Source: Sinorhizobium kostiense (GTDB lineage Bacteria; Pseudomonadota; Alphaproteobacteria; Rhizobiales; Rhizobiaceae). Taken from it: a stretch of DNA of 64,000 bases. Under the pieces are notes generated by a model that had not been told where the DNA came from, did not search any database, and saw only the letters and a program-made list of their open reading frames with translations. Positions within the stretch are counted from its first letter, which is position 1, and every line of letters starts with the position of its first letter. The stretch spans positions 1-64,000 of the forward strand of contig NZ_JAGILA010000002.1 in assembly GCF_017874595.1 (NCBI RefSeq). Direction: 5' to 3'. Below are positions 1 to 12,450 of this stretch, piece after piece. The translations under genes and the position numbers were made by a program.

Positions 1-690
1 GCGGGCGGCCGAGGAAAAGCAGCAAAGCCAGGCGGAAGAGCAACAGCGCGCCGAGGAGAAGGCTCGCCGACGCGCCGAGCGGGAGCAGCAGCGGGCAGCC
101 GAGCAGGAAGCTCAACAGGCCGAAGAGCAGCAGAGGGCAACCCGCAAGAAGCGTCAGGCCGAGAAGCAGCGGGCGGCCGAGGAAAAGCAGCAAAGCCAGG
201 CGGAAGAGCAACAGCGCGCCGAGGAGAAGGCTCGCCGACGCGCCGAGCGGGAGCAGCAGCGGGAAGCCGAGCAGGAAGCTCAACAGGCCGAAGAGCAGCA
301 AAGGGCAACCCGCAAGAAGCGTCAGGCCGAGAAGCAGCGGGCGGCCGAGGAAAAGCAGCAACGGCAGGCCGAGGAGCAACAGCGCACCGAGGAGAAGGCT
401 CGTCGACGCGCCGAGCGGGAGCAGCAGCGCGCCGAGCAGGAAGCTCAACAGGCCGAAGAGCAGCAAAACGCAACCCGCAAGAAGCGTCAGGCCGAGAAGC
501 AGCGGGCGGCCGAGGAAAAGCAGCAGGCCGAGGAGCAACAACGCGCCGAGGAGAAGGCTCGTCGCCGCGCGGAACGGGAGCAGCAGCGGGCCGCCGAGCA
601 GGAAGCACAACAGGCCGAAGAGCAGGAAAATGCACTCCGCAAGAAGCGTAAGGCTGAGGAGCAGCGGGCTGCCGAGGAAAAGCAGCAGCG
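1..690 (+). repeat. In-frame tandem repeats, 168/168/165/162 bp units
   Basis: A unit beginning gcgggcggccgaggaaaagc recurs at 1, 169, 337 and 502, and a diverged fifth copy starts near 664. Spacings are 168, 168, 165 and 162 bp, all multiples of three. The first two units are almost identical at the DNA level, which suggests recent duplication or gene conversion, while later units diverge. Each unit encodes 54-56 mostly charged residues. The array probably continues to the left of the window. Confidence 0.9.
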
Positions 691-2071
691 CCGGGTCGAG
701 GAGCAACAGCGCGCCGCTGAAGAGGCCGAAGACCAGGAAAGGGCAGAGCGCAAGGAACGTCAGGCTGAGAAGCAGCGGAGAGCCGAGCAGCAACGCGCTG
801 TAGAGCTGATAGATGAGCGCACGCAAGAAGAGAAGCTGAAGATCGCCGAGGACCCTGCCTCCACCGATGAGACCATTGTGCTTCCTGTAGAGAGAGGCGC
901 GGCTGTGCTCGACAGCGACAAGGATGCAGACAATATCAGCGGCAATCGTGCACGCGAGGCCCGCCGCAAGCAGCGCGAAGAGCTGCGAGCCCGGGCTGAG
1001 CAGGTGACGCTTCCGACGGACGATGCTGCGGCGCAGATGGCGATCCCGGCCGTGGTTAGAGAGGCACTGCCGCAGCGAATCGAGGCGTTGCTGAGCGAAG
1101 AAGGCGAGCGCGTCGAAGAAGTGCCGGCCTTCGCCGTGCCTGACACGACCAATATCGTAAACAATACGATCATCAACAACACGGTCATCAACAACACCAC
1201 AGAGAACAACGTCACGGAAGTGACGGTCGTCGAAGAGACGGAAAACCGCGTCATCCTCGAGGCCGGCGATCGCATCTTCGTCCGCGGCGACGACCGGCCG
1301 CGGCTGCGGCGCGATGCGCAGGAAACCTTTTATGAGGAACTGCCGCGCGGTCGCTACCGTGAGACCATCGTGCGTCCGGACGGCTACCGGATCGTCACGG
1401 TCTACAGCCGCTATGGCGACATCCTGCAGCGGACGCGGATCGACAGCGACGACAATGAATATGTGCTGATCTATGCACCGGAATATGAAGAGCGTCAGCG
1501 CCCGGCGATCGTCGACGTCGGTTACGAGCTGCCGCCGATGCGGCTGACGATCCCGGTCGACGAGTACATCGTCGATTATGCCGACGAGCCGGATCGGGAC
1601 TACTACGAATTCCTGGCCGAGCCGCCGGTCGAGCCGGTCGAGCGGGTCTACACGATCGACGAGGTCCGCCATTCGGCTCGCCTGCGCGACAAGGTCCGCC
1701 GCATCGACCTCGACACCATCACCTTCGCGACGGGCAGTGCCGAAGTGTCGATGTCGCAGGCCAAGACCCTGCGCAAGGTGGCGGACGCGATGGCGAAGAT
1801 CCTGGACAAGGACCCGGGCGAGACCTTCTTCATCGAGGGTCATACGGATGCGGTCGGCTCCGACCGGTCAAACCTCGTGCTTTCCGACGAGCGCGCTGAA
1901 TCCGTCGCTTCGTTGCTGTCCGAGGTCTACGGCATCCCGCCGGAAAACCTGGTGACCCAGGGTTATGGCGAGCGCTTCCTCAAGATCCGCACGCCGGAGG
2001 CGGAGCAGGAGAATCGCCGCGTCACCATCCGCCGCGTGACACCGCTGGTGCGCCCGGTGGCGCAACGGTAA
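2..2071 (+). CDS. OmpA-family protein with long charged repeat region (5' truncated)
   Basis: The frame is open from the first bases of the window to a stop at 2069-2071, so about 689 residues are visible and the N terminus with any signal peptide is missing. The first ~290 visible residues are Glu/Gln/Arg/Ala-rich, probably helical or coiled-coil, and made of 54-56-residue repeats. Near visible residues 383-405 there is an Asn-rich stretch (NNTIINNTVINN), then a Tyr/Asp/Arg-rich middle part. The last ~120 residues form an OmpA C-terminal peptidoglycan-binding domain with TFATGSAEV, FIEGHTDAVGSDRSN and NRRVTIRR. This predicts an envelope protein tethering the outer membrane or periplasm to peptidoglycan, with the charged region as spacer. 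The OmpA domain is secure; the role of the repeat spacer is inferred. A purely local start at 878 would cut the repeats off and is not convincing because the upstream frame has the same coding character. Confidence 0.85.
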   Translation, partial: RAAEEKQQSQAEEQQRAEEKARRRAEREQQRAAEQEAQQAEEQQRATRKKRQAEKQRAAEEKQQSQAEEQQRAEEKARRRAEREQQREAEQEAQQAEEQQRATRKKRQAEKQRAAEEKQQRQAEEQQRTEEKARRRAEREQQRAEQEAQQAEEQQNATRKKRQAEKQRAAEEKQQAEEQQRAEEKARRRAEREQQRAAEQEAQQAEEQENALRKKRKAEEQRAAEEKQQRRVEEQQRAAEEAEDQERAERKERQAEKQRRAEQQRAVELIDERTQEEKLKIAEDPASTDETIVLPVERGAAVLDSDKDADNISGNRAREARRKQREELRARAEQVTLPTDDAAAQMAIPAVVREALPQRIEALLSEEGERVEEVPAFAVPDTTNIVNNTIINNTVINNTTENNVTEVTVVEETENRVILEAGDRIFVRGDDRPRLRRDAQETFYEELPRGRYRETIVRPDGYRIVTVYSRYGDILQRTRIDSDDNEYVLIYAPEYEERQRPAIVDVGYELPPMRLTIPVDEYIVDYADEPDRDYYEFLAEPPVEPVERVYTIDEVRHSARLRDKVRRIDLDTITFATGSAEVSMSQAKTLRKVADAMAKILDKDPGETFFIEGHTDAVGSDRSNLVLSDERAESVASLLSEVYGIPPENLVTQGYGERFLKIRTPEAEQENRRVTIRRVTPLVRPVAQR

Positions 2072-2254
2072 GGCAAGAACGAGAGGATATTCCCGCCGGA
2101 GAGCGGCGACGCGACACGCTCACGCCGCTTCAGCCAACCCAAATGGGCGGGCACCTTTCCGCCAGGATCAGAGGCGAGCGCCTCGGCCGCACCTCCGGGT
2201 ACGACCTCAGGCAGTCGCCCTGCCCTGTCGAAACCTTTTCCGGCTGACCGCCAG

Positions 2255-5749
<3,495 letters not shown>

Positions 5750-5780
5750 CGCCGCACTCCGATTCTAAAGACGGTGCGAG

Positions 5781-5809
5781 CATATCCCGTTTCCCGTCCC
5801 GACTGTCCA
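5781..5809 (-). promoter_or_regulatory. Candidate sigma-70 promoter for dnaE1
   Basis: On the minus strand TGGACA (5809-5804) and GATATG (5786-5781) are separated by exactly 17 nt, about 30 nt upstream of the dnaE1 start codon. It is a reasonable housekeeping promoter, found by eye only. Confidence 0.4.
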
Positions 5810-5872
5810 GTGTTGCAGCCGGGACCGGATGAATTTCGGGCAATCAGCATCGGTCACAGGCAAGCCGTTGGG

Positions 5873-5959
5873 TCACATGCCGAGCGCGATCACCGAGATA
5901 CCCGCGAGGAAGAGCGTCATCGATGTGAAGGCAGCAAGATCACGAACGAAATCAGTCAT
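5873..5959 (-). CDS. 28-residue membrane peptide under LexA control (SidA-like candidate)
   Basis: Too short for routine gene calling. The ATG at 5959 is preceded by AAAGGAG (5973-5967) at 7 nt spacing, and the frame ends with TGA at 5875-5873. The peptide starts MTDFVRDLAAF and continues with a hydrophobic segment of about 17 residues (residues 11-27, FTSMTLFLAGISVIALG), so it should be a single-span inner-membrane peptide with a short cytoplasmic amphipathic N terminus. Three LexA half-sites lie directly upstream. In Caulobacter the SOS-induced division inhibitor SidA is an inner-membrane peptide of about 29 residues. Size, topology and SOS control match that pattern, but orthology cannot be shown from so short a sequence. 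Function as a division inhibitor is inference. Confidence 0.75.
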   Translation of the reverse strand: MTDFVRDLAAFTSMTLFLAGISVIALGM

Positions 5960-5980
5960 AACATGGCTCCTTTCCGCTAT

Positions 5981-6015
5981 GTTCCCAGTTTGTTCTGTTT
6001 ATGTTCGATAGTCAA
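5981..6015 (-). promoter_or_regulatory. Triple LexA half-site (SOS operator) with -35 element
   Basis: The plus strand reads GTTC at 5981, 5992 and 6003, each separated by 7 nt (11-nt period), giving two overlapping copies of the alphaproteobacterial LexA box GTTC-N7-GTTC (GAAC-N7-GAAC on the transcribed strand). A TTGACT -35 element is at 6015-6010 on the minus strand, so the operator covers the spacer, the -10 region (CAAACT, 5992-5987) and the probable start point. The ribosome binding site of the 28-codon gene follows within 10 nt. Confidence 0.85.
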
Positions 6016-6275
6016 GCACGAGCGAATGAAACGCCCGCTATTCATCGCGCATGGTTAACGCAACCAGACGGCGTGAAGGATCCTTGGTCGGGGCCAGCCG
6101 GCGCGACCCGCAATGGCGGAAAAATTGATACGCATTTCGGCGGGTTCGACTTCACCGCACAGGAGAACGTCTGGCCAATGGCGAGCCGCGCTGGTCCATC
6201 AACTATTCGGCCGAATTGCCCGTCCGCATCGATGCGCGAGAGGGGCACCGTCACTCAGAGCAGGGCTCGAGGCGG

Positions 6276-6962
<687 letters not shown>

Positions 6963-6977
6963 CTATTCTTGTCCTTG

Positions 6978-8288
6978 TTATTCGTACCGCAGGGCCTGCA
7001 CCGGATCGAGGCGAGAGGCGCGCCAGGCCGGAAAGATCGTCGCCAGGAAGGATAGCGCCAGCGCCATGACAATGACGGCGATGGTTTCATCGGCGTTCAT
7101 GTCGGCCGGAAGCTGGCTCAGGAAATAAAGCTCCGGATCGAACAGCGTCGCGCCGGAAAGCCAGGAGAAGAACTGACGGATCGATTCGACGTTGAGGCAG
7201 ACGAGCACGCCAAGGACAACCCCGGCGATCGTCCCGGCCACGCCGATTGCGGCACCCGTCATGAAGAAAATCCGCATCACCGCACCGGAGGTCGCGCCCA
7301 TCGTGCGCAGGATGGCGATGTCGCTGCCCTTGTCCTTGACCAGCATGATCAGGCCCGAAACGATGTTGAGCGCTGCGACCAGCACGATCAGCGTCAGGAT
7401 CATGAACATCACATTGCGCTCGACCGCGAGCGCGGAGAAGAAGGTCTTGTTGCGATCCCGCCAGTCGGTGATGAAAATTTGCCGGCCGGCGGCCTCCTCG
7501 AGCGGCTGGCGCAAGGAGTCGACCGAGTCCGGATCGTCGACGAAAAGCTCGATCGACTGGACCAGCCCTTCCGCATTGAAATAAAGCTGCGCCTCCTCAA
7601 GCGGCATGAAGATGATCGTCGCATCGTATTCCGACATGCCGATCTCGAAGATCGCCGAAACCGTGTAGGCCTTGACGCGCGGATTCATGCCAAGCGGCGT
7701 CACATCGCCGTTCGGTGAGGTCAGCGTGATTGTGCCACCGACACGGATGCCCAGCTGTTCGGCCATTCGCGATCCGATCGCGACTCCGGTCCCGGATGCA
7801 AAGCCCACGAGGTCGCCGGATTCGATGTGGTCCGAGATCGACTTCATCTTCATGAGATCGTCAGGCCGCACACCGCGAACCAGCGCGCCCGTGGAAGCGT
7901 CGCCGACGCCCTGGGCAAGCACCTGCCCTTCGACAGTCGGGATCGCCAATCTCACGCCCGGGACCGTCGAGAACTTGGCGGCGAGATCCGCATAATCGGT
8001 GAGCGGACCATCGAGGGGCTGGACGATGACGTGACCATTTATCCCGAGGATGCGGGAGATGAGCTCGGTGCGGAAGCCGTTCATCACCGCCATGACGATG
8101 ATCAGCGTCGCAACGCCAAGCATGATGCCGATGAAGGAAAAACCGGCGATGACGGAGATGAATGCCTCCTTCCGCCGCGAGCGGAGGTAGCGCCAAGCCA
8201 CCATGCGCTCAAAGGCGGAGAAGGGACGGCTGGAAGCCATGGCCGATGGAGCGGCTGTCTTCAGTTGTTCTTCCGTCGCCGCGGTCAT
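6978..8288 (-). CDS. lolC: Lipoprotein-releasing system permease (LolC/LolE family)
   Basis: A 436-residue membrane protein with the MacB/FtsX-like layout: a cytoplasmic N terminus with FERMVAWRYLRSRRKEAF, TM1 near residues 43-68 (FISVIAGFSFIGIMLGVATL), a large periplasmic domain, and three C-terminal TM segments starting at about residue 290. The motif NGFRTELISRILGINGHV after TM1 is typical of LolC/E. It sits between proS and lolD with short spacers (18 and 15 nt), so it is probably transcribed with both. Whether it is C-type or E-type cannot be decided here, and a fused or single permease is normal in this class. Confidence 0.92.
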   Translation of the reverse strand: MTAATEEQLKTAAPSAMASSRPFSAFERMVAWRYLRSRRKEAFISVIAGFSFIGIMLGVATLIIVMAVMNGFRTELISRILGINGHVIVQPLDGPLTDYADLAAKFSTVPGVRLAIPTVEGQVLAQGVGDASTGALVRGVRPDDLMKMKSISDHIESGDLVGFASGTGVAIGSRMAEQLGIRVGGTITLTSPNGDVTPLGMNPRVKAYTVSAIFEIGMSEYDATIIFMPLEEAQLYFNAEGLVQSIELFVDDPDSVDSLRQPLEEAAGRQIFITDWRDRNKTFFSALAVERNVMFMILTLIVLVAALNIVSGLIMLVKDKGSDIAILRTMGATSGAVMRIFFMTGAAIGVAGTIAGVVLGVLVCLNVESIRQFFSWLSGATLFDPELYFLSQLPADMNADETIAVIVMALALSFLATIFPAWRASRLDPVQALRYE

Positions 8289-8306
8289 GGTTGGTCCCTT
8301 CGCCTC

Positions 8307-9635
8307 TTATTTTGTCGCAACCAGCTTGTTGATCGCGGCTTCGACAGTCATCGTCTCGCGCGCCCCGGTTTTGCGGTCCTTGACCTCGACCTCACCATTG
8401 GCGATCGAACGCGGCCCGACGATGATCTGAACCGGAACGCCGATGAGATCGGCGGTCGCGAATTTCGCCCCGGCACGGTCATCGGTGTCGTCCAGAAGCA
8501 CGTCGAACCCGGCCTTGCCAAGGTCGGAGTAGAGCGTCCCGCAGGCAGCGTCACAAGCATCATCGCCCGTTTTCATGTTGATGACGACGACGTCGAACGG
8601 TGCGATCGACTTCGGCCAAATGATGCCGTTCTCGTCATGGGAGGCTTCGATGATCGCCGGCACCAGACGAGTCGGGCCGATGCCGTAGGAGCCCATATGC
8701 ACCGTGTGCTCCTTTCCGTCGGGGCCGAGCACCTTGGCGCCCATGGCTTCCGAGTACTTCGTGCCGAAATAGAAGATGTGGCCGACTTCGATGCCGCGCG
8801 CCGACAGACGCTCGCCCTCCGCAATAGCATCGAACGCCGCCTCGTCATGCATTTCGGACGTCGCGGCATAGCGTGAAGTCCATTTCTCGAAGATCGCCTG
8901 CAGCCCGGCGACATCCTCGAAATCGGTTTCCTCGCCGGGAATATCAAAGCCCAGGAAATCCTTGTGGCAGAAGACTTCCGACTCGCCTGTATCCGCGAGG
9001 ATGATGAATTCGTGGCTCAGGTTGCCGCCGATCGGTCCGGTGTCGGCGCGCATCGGGATGGCGCGCAGGCCCATGCGATCGAAGGTGCGCAGGTAGGCTG
9101 CGAACATCCTGTTATAGGCGTGCTCCGCCCCCGCACGGTCGAGGTCGAAAGAGTAGGCATCCTTCATCAGGAATTCGCGCGAGCGCATGGTGCCGAAACG
9201 CGGGCGGATCTCGTCGCGGAACTTCAGCTGAATGTGATAGAGATTGAGCGGCAGATTGCGGTACGATTTAACGTAGGAGCGGAAGATGTCCGTGATCATC
9301 TCCTCGTTCGTCGGGCCATAGAGCATCGGTCGGTCCTGCCGGTCCTTGATGCGCAGCATTTCCTTGCCATAGGCATCGTAACGGCCACTTTCCTGCCAGA
9401 GGTCCGCGGATTGCAGCGTCGGCATCAACAGTTCGATTGCGCCTGACCGGTTCTGCTCCTCGCGGATGATCGCATTGACCTTGTCCAGCACCCGCTTGCC
9501 GAGCGGCAGCCACGTATAGATGCCGGCCGACTGCTGGCGGATCATGCCCGTCCTCAGCATCAGGCGATGGGAAACGATTTCCGCTTCCTTCGGATTTTCC
9601 TTCAAAATGGGCATGAAAAAGCGGGAGAGGCGCAT
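8307..9635 (-). CDS. proS: Prolyl-tRNA synthetase
   Basis: A class II aminoacyl-tRNA synthetase charging tRNA-Pro. It is 442 residues long, the short alphaproteobacterial/mitochondrial-like form without the large editing insertion. Seen are [17 protein letters not shown] (motif 1 region), [28 protein letters not shown] (motif 2; the first 20 residues apply) and the C-terminal anticodon-binding domain ([17 protein letters not shown]). I place the start at the ATG at 9635 ([11 protein letters not shown]), the usual N terminus of the family. A GTG at 9665 would add ten unconserved residues. The gene heads the proS-lolC-lolD cluster. Confidence 0.95.
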   Translation of the reverse strand: MRLSRFFMPILKENPKEAEIVSHRLMLRTGMIRQQSAGIYTWLPLGKRVLDKVNAIIREEQNRSGAIELLMPTLQSADLWQESGRYDAYGKEMLRIKDRQDRPMLYGPTNEEMITDIFRSYVKSYRNLPLNLYHIQLKFRDEIRPRFGTMRSREFLMKDAYSFDLDRAGAEHAYNRMFAAYLRTFDRMGLRAIPMRADTGPIGGNLSHEFIILADTGESEVFCHKDFLGFDIPGEETDFEDVAGLQAIFEKWTSRYAATSEMHDEAAFDAIAEGERLSARGIEVGHIFYFGTKYSEAMGAKVLGPDGKEHTVHMGSYGIGPTRLVPAIIEASHDENGIIWPKSIAPFDVVVINMKTGDDACDAACGTLYSDLGKAGFDVLLDDTDDRAGAKFATADLIGVPVQIIVGPRSIANGEVEVKDRKTGARETMTVEAAINKLVATK

Positions 9636-10114
9636 GACGGGTTCCAGAACTGCTGAATCTCGCACTATCGGTGGATTCGGGCGAAATGACGTTGTGCTTC
9701 AGCCCCTCCAATGCCCCGGAAAAGGGGCCTAGGCGGGCATTTGCCTTTGTTTCGGGCTCTTGATTTTCCGCCGGGCCGACGGAAGGCCTTCAAGATCGCC
9801 GTTCATAGCCGCTTCGCGCGCGGAAGAAAACCCTGCCGCAACCGTATAAACAGGCACCGCGACGGGTCTGTCGCCTACCAAATCGAGAGAGATTGCAGTC
9901 AGCCGCCGTTCTCCGTTCCTGCGCCGGGCACAGGAACAAGCTTCGAGGTAAGCCATGCCGGACCTATTACCGAGCGGAACCGGCTTTACCCTGCGTCAGA
10001 AGAGCACGGTAGTAACAGGACCTGCATGGTTGCTGTCAACCGGAAAATTTTGCCTGACTGTAGCAAAAATGCAAAAAAATCGGGTGACAGAGCCTAATGT
10101 TTGGGCTAATTTCG
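9636..10114. other. Intergenic region without a convincing gene
   Basis: About 480 bp upstream of proS up to the sRNA. A 75-codon minus-strand frame exists at 9729-9956, but it is Arg/Ala/Ser-rich, has no recognisable motif and no good ribosome binding site, so I do not call it. GTGACA (10084-10089) and CTAATT (10106-10111), 16 nt apart on the plus strand, are the candidate promoter of the sRNA that follows. Confidence 0.5.
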
Positions 10115-10268
10115 CCCCACAAAAGAGGCAGGAAGGCTAAATTCCTGCCAAATTTCGCGGTCAAGTCTTGGGAGGATAAGATCTTAGGCGCGCTCGCTCG
10201 CTGCCGCCGGAAACGGATGAAAGATCACGCGAAACTTTAAAAACAAGGCTTTGGCCTTGTTTTTTTTT
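10115..10268 (+). ncRNA. Probable trans-acting small RNA, alpha-r9 (Smr9C) type
   Basis: There is no reading frame here, but two strong hairpins lie about 150 nt apart on the plus strand. A perfect 8-bp stem (10127-10134 with 10142-10149, loop ggctaaa) is near the presumed 5' end, and a Rho-independent terminator lies at 10243-10268. A -35/-10-like pair lies at 10084-10111. The predicted length of about 150 nt and the position next to proS match what I remember of the Sinorhizobium Smr9C/alpha-r9 sRNA locus. That identification is from memory of synteny, not from alignment. The 5' end is approximate. Confidence 0.6.
10243..10268 (+). terminator. Rho-independent terminator of the sRNA
   Basis: ACAAGGC (10243-10249), loop TTTG, GCCTTGT (10254-10260), followed by eight more T residues. 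This is one of the clearest intrinsic terminators in the window, and no plus-strand coding gene ends before it. Confidence 0.85.
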
Positions 10269-10473
10269 GCTCTTGTTCCGGCGCAGACCACGAAGCACCT
10301 GCGAGAAGATGGCAATTCGTCGGCTGTCAAGGGGCCCAATACTTCTTAAAGTTGCATCAGGTCGCAGCCTCACGACTTTCCCGTACGCCACGGGCGCGTG
10401 AAGCCGGTGGGCCGTAATCCCTGGTCCGCTTGTTGCGTTTTGCCAAGTCCGCCAAAATAGGCCGCCAACCGCC

Positions 10474-10743
10474 TCAGGCGTCCGGACCGATGAAGCCGAA
10501 CAGCGTGTCCAGGTCATAGCCGAGCTTGACCGACAGAACATACCAGCCGAGGTGAATGAGAGCGGCGATGACCGTCGTCAGCAACACGGTTCGCAGGCCA
10601 CGGAATCGCGCCGGTGCACTCTCGACAGTACCGAGTACGACATCGTTTTCTTCAGCCTGCGTCCTCACGCCGAAGGGCAGTACCGCAAAGAGCGTAAGCC
10701 ACCAGATAATGAAATAGACGGCAAAGGTCGAGAAAGCGGACAT
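10474..10743 (-). CDS. DUF1467 family small membrane protein
   Basis: An 89-residue protein with two predicted transmembrane helices, one at residues 6-26 (TFAVYFIIWWLTLFAVLPFG) and one at about 52-72. RTQAEENDVVLGTVESAPA lies between them, which is characteristic of DUF1467. The function is unknown. In relatives as I remember them, this gene lies directly beside methylmalonyl-CoA epimerase. Here about 6 kb of efflux and regulator genes separate the two, so an insertion between DUF1467 and mce is likely. Confidence 0.85.
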   Translation of the reverse strand: MSAFSTFAVYFIIWWLTLFAVLPFGVRTQAEENDVVLGTVESAPARFRGLRTVLLTTVIAALIHLGWYVLSVKLGYDLDTLFGFIGPDA

Positions 10744-10815
10744 CCATCAGTCCTGAAAGGAAACGCTGCAAAGGCTCGCCGCCTTATAGCCCCGTTGTGG
10801 TGAAGGACGCAAATG

Positions 10816-12450
10816 TTAGAGCTGCGCTTGCTTGATACCAACGGTCGCAGGTCTTGGCTGCAGCGTTCGTGCAGCGCGCCTTTTCGCGTGGCGGGAAAGT
10901 CCGACTTTGATCGCGACCAGCACGGGGGCGGCGATTACAAAGAGCAATGCGACCGCATTGAACGCCGTGTCGAAGGCGATCACCGTGGACTGACTTGCCA
11001 CGGCCCGGCCGAGAAGGCTCGCCGCGGCCCGGCCAGCGGCCGCTGCATCCATTCCCTTCGCCGTCAGCATTGCAGCCATGGTCGTCAGCCGCTCGATCAC
11101 CGCGGCCCGCCCTGCGGTGAGGTTAGCGCCGAGGACCGCGACATTGGCGGCGACGTTGTGGTCGATCAGCGTCTGCAGCGCTGCTACTCCCAAGAGACCG
11201 CCGAGCTGGCGACCGGTATTGAAGAGGCCGATTCCAGAGGCAAGATTTCGGCTGTCGAGCTTGCCGAAAGCGATCAGGGTAATCGACAGGAACAGGAAGC
11301 CGAGGCCGAAGCCGCGCAACAGGATTGCTGCCATCATGTCGTCCGCGCCGCTCTCGCTGGTCGAGCCGGACAGCATCCACATCGCAAGCATGATCATCAG
11401 GATGCCAAAGGGTACCGTGGCGAACGGAGGAACGTGGCGGACCTGAATGAGAAAGGCCGCGATGAGGAGCGCGCCGATGAACAGCGCGCCGCTCGGCAGC
11501 AGGAGCAGGCCGGCATCGAGAGGCGTGAAGGCTAGGACGGACACGGCAAACGCAGGAATGAGGAAAGCGCTCCCGAACAATGCGGCGCCGGCGACAAAAC
11601 TGACGATGAAGGCGAAGGAAAAATCCTCCGACTTGAACAGGCTGAAGTCGAGCAGACCCCTTCCCTTGGCCAGCACTTGCTGGCCGAGAAATACCAGCAG
11701 AGTGGCGGCACCGATCACGGTCAGCCACAGGATGCGCGCTTCCTCGAACCAGTCCCATCGGCTCCCCTGGCTGAAGACATAGGTGAGGCAGAACAATGCG
11801 ACGGAGATCAGGCAGAAGCCGAGCCAATCAAAGGCACCGTGTGCGGTCTTGGCGGGCACCGCTACGTCCGCGAAGAGCAGGAGTCCGGCAGCCGTCAAGG
11901 CCACCGGAACAACGCTGAAGAAGATCCACGTCCAGGACTGGCTATCGAGCAACCACCCCTGAAGGGCCGGCGCAATCGTTGCCGGGGCGACCACGGACCC
12001 CATCGCGAACAGGGCTTGCAGGATCGGTTGGCGGGATCGAGGATAGGCGAGAAAAATGATCGCCTGGCCGCCCACAAGCATAATGCCCCCGGAGAAGCCC
12101 TGAATCGTTCGAAGCGCGACCAGCAGGTCCAACTGAGTCGTTATCGCGGCAATGCCGCACGCCAGCCCCATGGCAAGCGTAGAGCCGATGATCAGGCTCA
12201 GCGGATGGATACGATTCATCAGCGAAGATGCGGTCATGAAGCCGATGAGCTTGAGCGCGGTGTATCCTATATCCAGCCCGGCGAACTCGTCCGGCGTTGC
12301 GTATGTGTCGCCGGTGATGTCGCCGCGTCCGAGCGACAGGACGGTGCTGGCGATCGCCTCGGTCAGCGTGGCAAGCACGATGCCCGCGACAAGTAGGGCT
12401 CCGGTCGTCGATGTCGCGAGGCTCGGCGTGGCGGTGCGGACGGTCATCAT
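10816..12450 (-). CDS. MFS multidrug efflux transporter, DHA2/EmrB type
   Basis: A 544-residue polytopic membrane protein with about 14 hydrophobic segments, the DHA2 (14-TM) drug:proton antiporter layout. GFSGGIMLVGGQAIIF lies in the region of the family's TM4-5 motifs, and LASGIGLFNTGRQLGGLLGV is typical of EmrB-like pumps. The ATG overlaps the stop of the upstream HlyD-family gene by four bases (ATGA), so the two are translationally coupled and probably form a two-part pump that would work with an outer-membrane channel such as TolC, which is not encoded here. The substrate is unknown. Confidence 0.9.
   Translation of the reverse strand: MMTVRTATPSLATSTTGALLVAGIVLATLTEAIASTVLSLGRGDITGDTYATPDEFAGLDIGYTALKLIGFMTASSLMNRIHPLSLIIGSTLAMGLACGIAAITTQLDLLVALRTIQGFSGGIMLVGGQAIIFLAYPRSRQPILQALFAMGSVVAPATIAPALQGWLLDSQSWTWIFFSVVPVALTAAGLLLFADVAVPAKTAHGAFDWLGFCLISVALFCLTYVFSQGSRWDWFEEARILWLTVIGAATLLVFLGQQVLAKGRGLLDFSLFKSEDFSFAFIVSFVAGAALFGSAFLIPAFAVSVLAFTPLDAGLLLLPSGALFIGALLIAAFLIQVRHVPPFATVPFGILMIMLAMWMLSGSTSESGADDMMAAILLRGFGLGFLFLSITLIAFGKLDSRNLASGIGLFNTGRQLGGLLGVAALQTLIDHNVAANVAVLGANLTAGRAAVIERLTTMAAMLTAKGMDAAAAGRAAASLLGRAVASQSTVIAFDTAFNAVALLFVIAAPVLVAIKVGLSRHAKRRAARTLQPRPATVGIKQAQL

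Noticed and set aside
1-690. The regular repeats as a possible CRISPR array
   Set aside because: Units are 162-168 bp, contiguous, in frame and lie inside a coding region; there are no short repeats with unique spacers.
6016-6275. Possible short gene between the LexA site and lolD
   Set aside because: Several overlapping frames exist on both strands, but none has a ribosome binding site or recognisable motif.
9729-9956. 75-codon minus-strand frame upstream of proS
   Set aside because: No ribosome binding site, no motif, composition like noncoding GC-rich DNA.
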